NCBI GenBank assembly: GCA_947178105.1
Contig: CAMWXD010000014.1
Location: forward strand, 1-64,000
DNA length: 64,000 bases
Source: an uncultured Eubacterium sp.
Lineage (GTDB): Bacteria > Bacillota > Clostridia > Lachnospirales > Lachnospiraceae
Direction of reading: 5' to 3'
The position numbers were made by a program, and so were the translations under genes. The notes under the pieces are model-generated. The model had not been told where the DNA came from, searched no databases, and was given only the letters and a program-made list of their open reading frames with translations. The number at the start of each line of letters is the position of its first letter. Position 1 is the stretch's first letter. Below, in pieces: positions 44,937 through 53,318 of this stretch.

Positions 44937-45107
44937 ATGAAATTGAAGAAAGCGTCATATTATTTAAAACCGCCATGTTCCAAATGCCCTTATAAGTTAG
45001 GATTGTTACATACTCTGGTAAATCCTTGTCCACAATGTAAATCAGAAAGTTACGTGCTGTTTGAATCATTTCAAAAAAGGGTTCTGTATCAGCATCCTAT
45101 TTCTTAA
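44937..45107 (+). CDS. 56-residue zinc-ribbon protein
   Basis: MKLKKASYYLKPPCSKCPYK start, with CSKC and CPQC 17 residues apart: a compact zinc ribbon. GTGAGGTGA upstream of ATG 44937. Second small zinc-ribbon in the element. The 44656-44936 interval before it holds only a 16-codon ORF (MKKLETVKIMRHNQYS) and a small AATATAGTT/AACTATATT stem. Confidence 0.5.
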   Translation: MKLKKASYYLKPPCSKCPYKLGLLHTLVNPCPQCKSESYVLFESFQKRVLYQHPIS

Positions 45108-45180
45108 ATATTATCGTATTTCATCTCATTTCAATTATATATTCTAAAGGTAGATCAAATAAGAAATGAGGTGATTAAAA

Positions 45181-45297
45181 ATGTCCAACAAAAAAGTGTT
45201 TGACACAGTTCTGATCATATTATCGGCACTGCTTATAGCGGCAAAGACTATAAATGATAACATGAATATATTAGAACTGGATAACGAAACGAAATAA
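45181..45297 (+). CDS. 38-residue hydrophobic peptide
   Basis: MSNKKVFDTVLIILSALLIA, then a charged tail ending NETK. GAGGTGA upstream of ATG 45181. One membrane helix with charged ends and a tight terminator 9 nt after the stop resembles type I toxin or holin-like peptides. A comparable peptide occupies the same place before the recombination genes at 61513. Confidence 0.5.
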   Translation: MSNKKVFDTVLIILSALLIAAKTINDNMNILELDNETK

Positions 45298-45305
45298 CCA
45301 TCCTG

Positions 45306-45341
45306 AATAAAGGGTTCCTGTAATAAGGAACCCTTTATTTG
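45306..45341 (+). terminator. Terminator after 38-residue peptide
   Basis: AATAAAGGGTTCC (45306-45318) pairs perfectly with GGAACCCTTTATT (45327-45339). Confidence 0.85.
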
Positions 45342-45386
45342 TTTCCCGAAAATTAATTTAGACAAAAAGAAAAGGAGATATTTAAG

Positions 45387-46319
45387 ATGGCAGCTTTAAT
45401 TGAAACAATGTTTTCCGTAAGGGAAAAACCGTGGCACGGGCTTGGTACAATTGTTATGAAAGCCCCGGCATCAGCAGAAGCCCTCCGTCTTGCCGGGCTT
45501 GACTGGAATGTAGTACAGGAACCGATCTATACAGGGTTCAATGAAAAGGTTAAAGGTTACAGGGTAAATGTCAGAGACAGAGACCGTAAAGTTTTGGGAG
45601 TAGTATCGGACCGATATAAAGTGGTACAGAATGTGGATGCTTTCAGTTTTACGGATGAACTTCTTGGAAAAGGGGTACGTTATGAAACTGCTGGGTCCTT
45701 GCAGGATGGCAAAAAGGTCTGGCTTCTTGCGAGACTTCCGAGGGAGTACATTATTGCAGGAGAACGTATCAGCCCATATCTGGTATTTTCTAATACACAT
45801 GATGGTTCTGGTTCTGTAAAAGTAGCAATAACGCCAGTTAGGGTGGTTTGTAACAATACACTGAATCTGGCTCTGGATACTGCAAAGAGAAGTTTCAGTA
45901 TGATTCATACAGGAAATATTCAAGATAAGATACAGGGGGCTAAAGATACTCTTTTCATGGCAGAGGAATATATGGATTGTTTAGGTGTTGAATTTGAACA
46001 ACTCCGAAAAGAGAAGATAACAGATAATCAGGTGAAAGAATACGTTGAACTACTTTTGCCGATGGAAAAAGAACCTACTTCCATACAGAGTAAAAATATT
46101 ATTCGGTTACGTGAAGATATGATGAAACGGTATTATGATGCACCGGATTTGAAAAAAGTTGGAAACAATGCATACCGTTTTATCAATGCAGTATCGGATT
46201 TTGCCACACACAGCAGTCCGCTCCGTAAAACTGTAAATTACAATGAAAATCTGTTTTCACGTACTGTTGATGGAAATCCTTTGATTGACAAGGCTTATCA
46301 GCTTGTTAAGTCAGCTTAA
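45387..46319 (+). CDS. DUF932 (phage/plasmid-like TIGR03299) protein
   Basis: 310 residues; MFSVREKPWHGLGTIVMKAP and VVSDRYKVVQNVDAFSF are typical of the DUF932 family found in phages and plasmids beside recombination genes. Function unknown. AAAGGAGA upstream. First of a DUF932-YqaJ-Rad52 set. Confidence 0.85.
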   Translation: MAALIETMFSVREKPWHGLGTIVMKAPASAEALRLAGLDWNVVQEPIYTGFNEKVKGYRVNVRDRDRKVLGVVSDRYKVVQNVDAFSFTDELLGKGVRYETAGSLQDGKKVWLLARLPREYIIAGERISPYLVFSNTHDGSGSVKVAITPVRVVCNNTLNLALDTAKRSFSMIHTGNIQDKIQGAKDTLFMAEEYMDCLGVEFEQLRKEKITDNQVKEYVELLLPMEKEPTSIQSKNIIRLREDMMKRYYDAPDLKKVGNNAYRFINAVSDFATHSSPLRKTVNYNENLFSRTVDGNPLIDKAYQLVKSA

Positions 46320-46334
46320 GCATCAGGAATCACC

Positions 46335-46407
46335 GGGGACTGTCAGTTTGAATAACAATGCCGCATAATCTGAGGCATCACAAAGTTATTTCATTTTGAC
46401 TGTCCCC
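46335..46407 (+). other. Nested stem-loop between DUF932 and YqaJ genes
   Basis: Three helices stack: GGGGACTGTCA/TGACTGTCCCC (46335-46345, 46397-46407), AATAAC/GTTATT (46351-46356, 46385-46390) and ATGCC/GGCAT (46358-46362, 46374-46378). A T-poor tail makes a plain terminator less likely. Confidence 0.5.
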
Positions 46408-46478
46408 TTTATGCATGTGGTCTTACTTAATATTTGAATATTCTGTACGTATAGATGAGAAAGAAAGGGGAAATAAAC

Positions 46479-47408
46479 ATGTTTGAGAAAATATCATTAT
46501 CAGGAGTCAGCCATACAGAATGGCTTCGTATAAGGAAATCGGGTATCGGAGGTTCAGATGCAGGGGCTGTCTGTGGTATGAATCCATACAGCAGCGTCAT
46601 CAAAGTATATAAGGACAAGGTTAGTGATGAAATAGAGGAATTAAATAATGAAGCTGTCCGTATCGGCAATGATCTGGAAGATTATGTTGCAAGACGTTTT
46701 ATGGAGGCTACCGGATTAAAGGTCAGAAAATCAAATTTTATGTACCGTAATGTGGAGCATCCATTTATGATCGCAGATGTTGACCGGCTTGTAGTTGGTG
46801 AAGATGCAGGGCTTGAATGCAAAACAGCCAGTGTCTATCAGGCAGGTCAGTGGACAGATGGGAACATACCTCTCCATTACATTATGCAGTGTTATCATTA
46901 TATGTCGGTAACTGGGAAACGTACATGGTATATTGCAGCTGTTATTTTAGGGAAAGAATTTACATACCGTAAACTGGAATGGGATGACGAACTGATTCAC
47001 CATCTTGTTTCTGTTGAAAAAGATTTCTGGAACAATTATGTGATGAAAGGAATTATTCCGCCGCCGGATGGGAGCAGGATCTGCGATGAAGTGATCGGAC
47101 AGTATTACCATACAGCAAAAAGATCCGGTACAGTTAAACTTGTAGGGTTTGATGATAAATTAAAAAGACGCGAAGAAATTCTCAGATGTGTTTCTGAATT
47201 ACAGGAAGAACAAAAACGGATTGAACAGGAAGTAAAACTGTTTATGAAAGACAATGAGTTTGCAGATAGTGAAAATTTTCATGTTTCATGGAAAAATGTA
47301 GATTCAACAAGACTTGATACCAAACGCATCAAATCGGAAATGCCGCAATTATATGCTGAATATGGAAAAGTTTCACATTCAAGGAGATTTGAAGTAAAGG
47401 CAGCATAA
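46479..47408 (+). CDS. YqaJ-type viral recombinase / exonuclease
   Basis: About 309 residues from ATG 46479. The lambda-exonuclease-like PD-(D/E)XK fold shows RKSGIGGSDAGAVCGMNPY, the catalytic Asp in MIADVDRLVVGEDAGLECKT (D...ExK) and QCYHYM. YqaJ enzymes resect double-strand ends for single-strand annealing. Paired with the Rad52-like gene 28 nt downstream. A diverged copy is at 61889. Confidence 0.92.
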   Translation: MFEKISLSGVSHTEWLRIRKSGIGGSDAGAVCGMNPYSSVIKVYKDKVSDEIEELNNEAVRIGNDLEDYVARRFMEATGLKVRKSNFMYRNVEHPFMIADVDRLVVGEDAGLECKTASVYQAGQWTDGNIPLHYIMQCYHYMSVTGKRTWYIAAVILGKEFTYRKLEWDDELIHHLVSVEKDFWNNYVMKGIIPPPDGSRICDEVIGQYYHTAKRSGTVKLVGFDDKLKRREEILRCVSELQEEQKRIEQEVKLFMKDNEFADSENFHVSWKNVDSTRLDTKRIKSEMPQLYAEYGKVSHSRRFEVKAA

Positions 47409-47436
47409 GAAGCAGTCGGATTAAAGGAGAAAAGCA

Positions 47437-48201
47437 ATGGAAAAGAGTTTTATAAGGCTTCTCAAATCAAATGAGATTGAATGCAGAACAGCAACGATTA
47501 ATGAAAAGGGATTGAGCCTGCTGCTTTATAAAGATGCACGGGTAGACCAGAGGATACTTGATGAGACATTCGGGCCGTTTGGATGGAAACGGAGCCATCA
47601 GTGCATAGATGGGAATCTTTATTGTACAGTAGAAATCTTTGACCAGAAATCCGGAGAATGGATATCAAAACAGGATGTAGGGTCAACCGGATATACGGAA
47701 AAAGAAAAATCACAGGCTTCGGACAGTTTTAAAAGGGCATGCTTTAACTGGGGGATTGGGAGAGAATTATATTCTGCACCATTTATATGGGTTCCGGCAA
47801 ATAAAGCATCCATCCAGATTAAAGAGGGACAGAACAGAGAGAAGCGATATTATTGCAGTGATCACTTCTCTGTTTACTCAATCCAATATAATGATGTAAA
47901 AGAGATTCAGACACTTGTAATTATCAATGATAAGGGCCAGACTGTTTTTGAATGGAAATCTACAAAAACTGCAGGCAGCAGTAAAGAGAATAAGAGAGAG
48001 ACAGGGAAAAAGGAATCTATGAGAAGTTCTATCTCAAAGGAACAGATGAATACTCTGCAGGCCGAACTTGACCGGACCGGGGTTACAATGGAAAATGTGC
48101 AGAGCAGATATAAGATACAAAAACTTGGAGATATGAGTGAAGAACTGTATGGAAAAGTAATGCTTGCTTTGTCAAGGACAAAATCAGTCCATGCAGCATA
48201 G
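47437..48201 (+). CDS. Rad52/Rad22-type single-strand annealing protein
   Basis: 254 residues. LLYKDARVDQRILDETFGPF, the C-terminal-to-core WISKQDVGSTG and KSQASDSFKRACFNWGIGRE are typical of the phage Rad52/22-like group (Sak-type). The last 60 residues form a tail (ISKEQMNTLQAELDRTGVTM) probably for single-strand-binding or exonuclease partner contact. Works with the YqaJ exonuclease. Diverged copy at 62836. Confidence 0.9.
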   Translation: MEKSFIRLLKSNEIECRTATINEKGLSLLLYKDARVDQRILDETFGPFGWKRSHQCIDGNLYCTVEIFDQKSGEWISKQDVGSTGYTEKEKSQASDSFKRACFNWGIGRELYSAPFIWVPANKASIQIKEGQNREKRYYCSDHFSVYSIQYNDVKEIQTLVIINDKGQTVFEWKSTKTAGSSKENKRETGKKESMRSSISKEQMNTLQAELDRTGVTMENVQSRYKIQKLGDMSEELYGKVMLALSRTKSVHAA

Positions 48202-48217
48202 GAGGATAAATAACAAT

Positions 48218-49132
48218 ATGATGAATTTTGAAGAATTTTCAGAAGCAGTATTAAAAGAAATAAAAGAAAAAGCAGAAGGAAAATTTGATGTTTCGATGAC
48301 TATTAATATGAAAAACAACGGCATCAAATGTACAGGTATATCTGCCATAGCAAGGGAGAGCAGTAATGGGCCATGTATATATCTGGATGGTTATTATCAG
48401 GAATATAAAAATAGAAGTATGGAACTGCATAGTATAGCAGACCAGATTTACAGGCAGATTATAGAACATCAAAATGATTTTCATGACATTAAAATTATGG
48501 ATTTTTTGAATTGGAAAAATATCAAAGGCAGTATTTATGCAAAGTTAATTAATGCAGAACAGAATAGAGAACAGCTTGATGTACTTCCACATAGAATGTT
48601 TCTGGATTTAGCTGTCGTTTACTATGCTGCAGTCAGTGGTTTTGAGAGCCAGTGCATAAGCACTATCCTTATTCATAACCGTCATCTGTCAATATGGAAA
48701 CAGAGTGAAGAAGAACTGTATCAGCTATCAGTAATAAATATGCGTTCCGAAGGCAATCCTGTATTTGATAATATGGAAACCATTCTCAAGGGGGCTGTAC
48801 CAGAAACTGCCAGTATATGGGACAGCAGCGGGTTTTCATTGAATCTGGGTGCATATATTCTGACAAATCACCATAAGCACTTTGGTGCATCTGAGATCCT
48901 TGATAAAAATGTTTTAAAGAAGGTTTCAGATATGATGAAAGGTGATTTTATCATACTGCCCAGTTCTGTACATGAAGTTATTATACTGCCTTCAAAGTAT
49001 GGAGTAGAATTTGGGGGACTTGCAGATATGGTAAAGGAAATCAATGCCACAGAGGTAAGTGCAGAGGATTATTTATCCGATCATGTATATATTTATAGCA
49101 AAAGTGAGGAAACATTGAAAATAGCGGCATAA
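48218..49132 (+). CDS. DUF5688 family protein
   Basis: About 304 residues from ATG 48218 (GGAGGA at 48201, 11 nt). LPHRMFLDLAVVYYA and FILPSSVHEVIILP are patterns I associate with DUF5688, common on Lachnospiraceae mobile elements. No catalytic motif; function unknown. Translationally close to the Rad52-like gene. Confidence 0.75.
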   Translation: MMNFEEFSEAVLKEIKEKAEGKFDVSMTINMKNNGIKCTGISAIARESSNGPCIYLDGYYQEYKNRSMELHSIADQIYRQIIEHQNDFHDIKIMDFLNWKNIKGSIYAKLINAEQNREQLDVLPHRMFLDLAVVYYAAVSGFESQCISTILIHNRHLSIWKQSEEELYQLSVINMRSEGNPVFDNMETILKGAVPETASIWDSSGFSLNLGAYILTNHHKHFGASEILDKNVLKKVSDMMKGDFIILPSSVHEVIILPSKYGVEFGGLADMVKEINATEVSAEDYLSDHVYIYSKSEETLKIAA

Positions 49133-49149
49133 AAATGCTGTAATTGTCG

Positions 49150-49503
49150 ATGGCAGGAATAGGAAAAATGATTTATGGACGTACCAATAAGTATTTAAAA
49201 GACGGTATATCTACATGTGATGCACATTCAGATAGTTTCAATTTAGAAAGGATGATGTTTATGGGTACAGTTGATAAAGTATTTGATAATTTTGAAATGC
49301 TGTATGACAACTATATGGATATGCCTGAAGCACAGGAGGCAAGAAATAATGCATTCAAATATATAGAAGAGAATGGGATTGATATGACGCAGATGGAACA
49401 TTATATTACTGCCATCATATCAGAGTATGAAAGACAGGGGTTTCTGTATGGTTTTCGGTATGCAGTTTCTTTATTCCTGGATGGTACATTGCGATATGAT
49501 TAA
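49150..49503 (+). CDS. Unknown small helical protein
   Basis: About 117 residues from ATG 49150; a better ribosome site (AAAGGATG at 49247) suggests an alternative 80-residue form from ATG 49261. The C-terminus SEYERQGFLYGFRYAVSLFL resembles the end of small DUF6809-like phage or plasmid proteins, weakly. Confidence 0.45.
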   Translation: MAGIGKMIYGRTNKYLKDGISTCDAHSDSFNLERMMFMGTVDKVFDNFEMLYDNYMDMPEAQEARNNAFKYIEENGIDMTQMEHYITAIISEYERQGFLYGFRYAVSLFLDGTLRYD

Positions 49504-49620
49504 TCAGAGTGTTATAAGAGTCAAGATGCGGATAATTTGTGATCTGGATAATATATTGAAAAACACATAGTTTGATCTGCAGAAATAAAAGACAGAGTAA
49601 TGCATTTGTAAAATAATGAT

Positions 49621-49652
49621 AATCGGGGATTTGATATCCCCGATTATTTTTT
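49621..49652 (+). terminator. Terminator
   Basis: AATCGGGGAT (49621-49630) pairs with ATCCCCGATT (49635-49644), then T-rich. Ends the DUF932-to-49503 transcript. Confidence 0.9.
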
Positions 49653-49719
49653 TAGGATTTTACCTATCAGAAATTATATATTATTATAGTAAGTAATATA
49701 AGAAAGAGAGGATATGGTA

Positions 49720-49971
49720 ATGGATAAATTTAAAATAGGAACTAGAGTAAATATTGTAATAGGAGATATGAAAGGTTTAGCAGGTGTAATTACAGAATCA
49801 GATGATATAACGAAAACAGTCTATCATGTTAAAATTGACGGTGGAAAGGAAGAAAAGATATTTTTAGAACATGACTTAGATTATGAAAATATTTTAGACA
49901 CGCCAATAGATGAATTGATAAATAGCCAAATATGTGAAAGAGAGATGAAGATGACTGCGTTACTGAAATAG
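49720..49971 (+). CDS. Small KOW-like protein
   Basis: 83 residues from ATG 49720 (AGAGAGGA, 7 nt; ATG 49714 is too close). KIGTRVNIVIGDMKGLAGVI followed by VYHVKIDGGKEEKIFL has the spacing of a KOW motif, an RNA- or protein-binding beta unit. Function unknown. Confidence 0.5.
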   Translation: MDKFKIGTRVNIVIGDMKGLAGVITESDDITKTVYHVKIDGGKEEKIFLEHDLDYENILDTPIDELINSQICEREMKMTALLK

Positions 49972-49997
49972 GTTTAGCAATTGAACATCTATTGAAG

Positions 49998-50312
49998 ATG
50001 AAATATTGCACCAATGATAGGAATTATAGAGTGTGGGAGAATTCATTCTTAACACATATAGGTGCATATTCTTTGTATACTAAATCATTGTCAAAAAAGG
50101 AGAACATAAAACTTATTAAATATATAAAGGAAAATATTCAACGTTCTTATGATATCGGAGTAAAAAATTATAAGAATGCTGCTAAGAAATATCCAGATCT
50201 AAAAGATGGAGTAAAGTATATTCCACCGGAATGCAAGTGGTCATTAGAAGAATTAACAAATCTTAATGTTACTATTGAAGAATTGTTAGCTAAATTACCG
50301 GATATGGAATAA
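49998..50312 (+). CDS. Unknown 104-residue protein
   Basis: Lys/Tyr-rich helical protein (IQRSYDIGVKNYKNAAKKYP). No good ribosome site; TTG 49992 is an alternative start. Starts 27 nt after the KOW-like gene. Confidence 0.4.
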   Translation: MKYCTNDRNYRVWENSFLTHIGAYSLYTKSLSKKENIKLIKYIKENIQRSYDIGVKNYKNAAKKYPDLKDGVKYIPPECKWSLEELTNLNVTIEELLAKLPDME

Positions 50313-50331
50313 AAAGAAAGGATTAAATAAT

Positions 50332-50391
50332 ATGAGTAATATAGAAAATAAAAGAGAGTTAATCCACAAAACGAGAAAAGATGTATTATAG
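50332..50391 (+). CDS. Possible 19-residue peptide or gene remnant
   Basis: GAAAGGA then ATG 50332: MSNIENKRELIHKTRKDVL and stop. The leader AAAGAAAGGATTAAATAA recurs in similar form before 50433 and near 50941, so this may be a truncated member of a duplicated gene series. Confidence 0.25.
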   Translation: MSNIENKRELIHKTRKDVL

Positions 50392-50432
50392 TGAGAGGTA
50401 AATAATATAAGAAAGAAGGGAGATTAAAAAAT

Positions 50433-50936
50433 ATGGATAATGAAATTGATATTCTGAATGGTGAAGAATTGGATGATTATGTTTATTTTACTGAAATGGC
50501 ATCTGTTGCCCATGACTGGGATAATGGAATACTCATTGCTGTTGATCCAGAAAGAAATACTCTGAATATTCCATATTTCAAAGTGTATAACAGCAGCAGT
50601 TATGAAAAAGCCAGCCGTGTTGCAAGATTACACTTCAAAAACAGTGGTATGGAATATCATATAAGAGATAAAAAGCGCAGTATTCCTACTTGGTCATTAA
50701 ATACATCAGATAAACAAAAGATTATAGATCTTCTAAGAAAACCTTATAGAAAAAATAAAAAATATACCAATTGGCAGGCATTATGTTTTGAATGGAATGA
50801 TGTCAATGGTTTAATTGGCAATATTGATATCGATGAATATTTTGCAGGCAAATACGATGAGAAGTATATAAAACATCCTAATTCAGCATTAAGAGAAGCA
50901 TATGTTCCAAGCTATCAGAAGATGCCTGATACATGA
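50433..50936 (+). CDS. Unknown 167-residue protein
   Basis: Soluble, acidic N-terminus (EIDILNGEELDDYVYFTEMA), then a basic middle (LLRKPYRKNKKYTNWQAL) and an end ALREAYVPSYQKMPDT. Strong AAGAAGGGAG ribosome site. Not recognised. Confidence 0.5.
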   Translation: MDNEIDILNGEELDDYVYFTEMASVAHDWDNGILIAVDPERNTLNIPYFKVYNSSSYEKASRVARLHFKNSGMEYHIRDKKRSIPTWSLNTSDKQKIIDLLRKPYRKNKKYTNWQALCFEWNDVNGLIGNIDIDEYFAGKYDEKYIKHPNSALREAYVPSYQKMPDT

Positions 50937-51744
50937 GAATAAAAAGAAAGGATAAGAAGATGCATATAAAAATACAGAGTGGAAATCCCACTCTGTATTC
51001 CTGTTATTTTTCTGATTTAAACTTTTTCTGTATAATCCAAAGAAATCCATCCTGCTTTAGATTTCAGAAGACCCAATTTAGAAGCTCCTGTTCCATAATG
51101 TTTTTCAATTACCGAAAATATGTTTTATAATATAGGTATTAATCATTGTATGAATTTAACGATGCTAGATTAATATACGTCGTTGATTATTCCTATATTC
51201 ATATCGTATAATATTAGTATAACTTCTTATATAATTTTACAATATATAATATTTAATAATTTCTTATATTTATAACATTCAATACATACTATAGACTTAA
51301 TTTATACAAATGTTTTAATATATTTATGAAATCTAAAATTGCGCAAATATATACTATAAATATAATTAGAAAGTAGGTTTAGGTTAGATATAAGATATGA
51401 TTAAAGCATTATATTGATAATCTTTTTATAATATGAGAAAATAAATAAACTTACATGATTGATTGTATCTCAAAATCAATATCTTTTGACATATTTCTTG
51501 CTTACATTTATCTTGCTTCATATGTCTTAATGTATGAAATGAAAGTTAAATGGTATTATGTTAAAAGAGCTAATAGACATGATAAAGTTCCTATGAATGT
51601 TTGGAATAGAATATATTATTCGATTTTATATTTTTTCTTATATTATACCTATTAGAAAAGAAAAACAGTGTATTTATTAACCTAACACCCTAAATGTCTA
51701 ACGAAAACCATAATAACAAAATATTAGACGAAAGGAGCAGCAGA
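50937..51744 (+). other. Long AT-rich non-coding interval upstream of rep
   Basis: A terminator-like hairpin lies at 50971-50999. From 51120 to 51690 the DNA is extremely AT-rich, with many TATA/ATAT runs and no credible gene (a 66-codon hydrophobic ORF at 51455-51655 lacks a ribosome site). The position directly before the initiator gene makes it the best candidate origin. Confidence 0.4.
50971..50999 (+). terminator. Terminator
   Basis: AATACAGAGTGG (50971-50982) pairs perfectly with CCACTCTGTATT (50988-50999), followed by TATTTTT. Confidence 0.8.
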
Positions 51745-52980
51745 ATGTTACAATCATCTTTAGGATTCCATACAATGACTTTATCTTTACCCTTAGAAGC
51801 CGGAAAGGTACAGCCATTAATCAGACATTTCAGGAGATACAGCCAGAATACAGGACTTATACAGATATACCGTATTGGTGAGAAAAATAAAATGTATGAA
51901 TATAATCCGACATGTAAATTTGAATATGTTCTTCCAAGGCACATTAAAATCAAGTATTGTAAAGAGGATCATGGCATTGCCTGGAGTATACGGTGTAATA
52001 ATTGGAGTAAAGATTTCCGATCATATATGGTTGAAGCAACGATAAATCCAAAAATTCTTGGAGGCATCCATGATTACATAACCGCTGCCACTTATGATGA
52101 CATGAAAGATGCTATAGAGAAATTTAATGATGAAGCATGCAGAATATCACCATTGCTGCAAACTTTTGACTGTTATAATTTAAAACGTATTGACTATTGT
52201 GTTAACTTTGATATGAATGAATTGATTGGTGAGATCCCTCCAGAACTTATGATGTCTTTAATTAAACGGAGCGACATACCCCCTTTTTGTAAAGAGTGGA
52301 CAAAATATGATACTATATCTCATAGAAAGAAAAGCAGATCTGAAAGTTTTTATTTAATAAATCCATCTGTCAATATCAACTGTTACAGCAAATATATGCA
52401 GTTACTGGAGCGTTCACGTGAAAATGAGGACAGAGGATTTCCGCCAATTCCCCTGTCAACACTGAATGCGGCACAGAACATCATACGTTTTGAAGTCCAG
52501 TGTAAATACCGTAAAATATACACTCTCTCCAACAGGGCAGAAGCGTCAGGCAACTACAGTGTCAATAAATATGAAAGTTTTCTCACTTATGAAGCCTGTG
52601 ATGACATGATCAATTATTATTTTGTTAAAACTATTGGAAAAAGTGACTGGCATACTTTGCAGGATGCTGCATGTATCGTAAAGTCTCATAATTTTAATAT
52701 CCAAAAAGAGAAACGTTTGATTGGCGCATTGGAACTCATCAACAAATGCCGCAGTGTTTCTAAGGCAAAAGATTATTATCAGGGATCAGAGCTTGAAACT
52801 TTCAAACGGACATTAAAGGATTTATCTGGGCTTAATATCAACCCGGTCACCATTCCAAAAGGTTGGGGATACAGATATATTCCAAATTTATTGTATACCT
52901 ATTATGATAAAGCCCAGAAAGAGAAAATAGAGATACAGAGGATGGAAGAATTTATGAATGGGGGTTATGCTAAATTATAG
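51745..52980 (+). CDS. Phage/plasmid replication initiator (rolling-circle, G2P/Rep_trans-like)
   Basis: About 411 residues from ATG 51745 (AAAGGAG, 10 nt; ATG 51694 has none). NLKRIDYCVNFDMNELIG and NIIRFEVQCKYRKIYTL match the strand patterns of filamentous-phage gene II and Rep_trans initiators (xxRxDxxxD, xRFExxxK). These nick a double-strand origin; relatives such as MobT of Tn916-type elements also act as relaxases. The nucleophilic Tyr cannot be fixed by eye. Confidence 0.65.
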   Translation: MLQSSLGFHTMTLSLPLEAGKVQPLIRHFRRYSQNTGLIQIYRIGEKNKMYEYNPTCKFEYVLPRHIKIKYCKEDHGIAWSIRCNNWSKDFRSYMVEATINPKILGGIHDYITAATYDDMKDAIEKFNDEACRISPLLQTFDCYNLKRIDYCVNFDMNELIGEIPPELMMSLIKRSDIPPFCKEWTKYDTISHRKKSRSESFYLINPSVNINCYSKYMQLLERSRENEDRGFPPIPLSTLNAAQNIIRFEVQCKYRKIYTLSNRAEASGNYSVNKYESFLTYEACDDMINYYFVKTIGKSDWHTLQDAACIVKSHNFNIQKEKRLIGALELINKCRSVSKAKDYYQGSELETFKRTLKDLSGLNINPVTIPKGWGYRYIPNLLYTYYDKAQKEKIEIQRMEEFMNGGYAKL

Positions 52981-53318
52981 AAAAGAGTTTGGAAGTTTTT
53001 TTGGTTGAAATAGTTTTAAAGCTTTCTAACATGTTATCATTATCACCGCCAATGTTTATTGATAACTATGACTTATCTATTTGATATGCCCTCTGTATTT
53101 ATAATAGTGTACACTTTCATAGTAGTATGTAAATATTGTTAGTGTTATAAAAACGGATAACTATTTTATGCAATCTGTTTTTATGATATTTTGTTTGAAT
53201 TTCGGATTTTTGCCAAATTTAACATGAAATATGATTTTCAAAGTAACATAATCGGAATTATATTACTTGAACATGGTAGTTTCTTCCTATATAATTATAA
53301 AAGATGGAAGGGGATGTT
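52981..53318 (+). other. Non-coding interval between rep and parB
   Basis: AT-rich, with the parB promoter at its right end. No gene or clear hairpin terminator seen. Confidence 0.5.
53267..53295 (+). promoter_or_regulatory. Sigma-A promoter for parB
   Basis: TTGAAC (53267-53272), 17-nt spacer, TATAAT (53290-53295). The predicted start site is only about 17 nt before ATG 53319. Confidence 0.7.
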
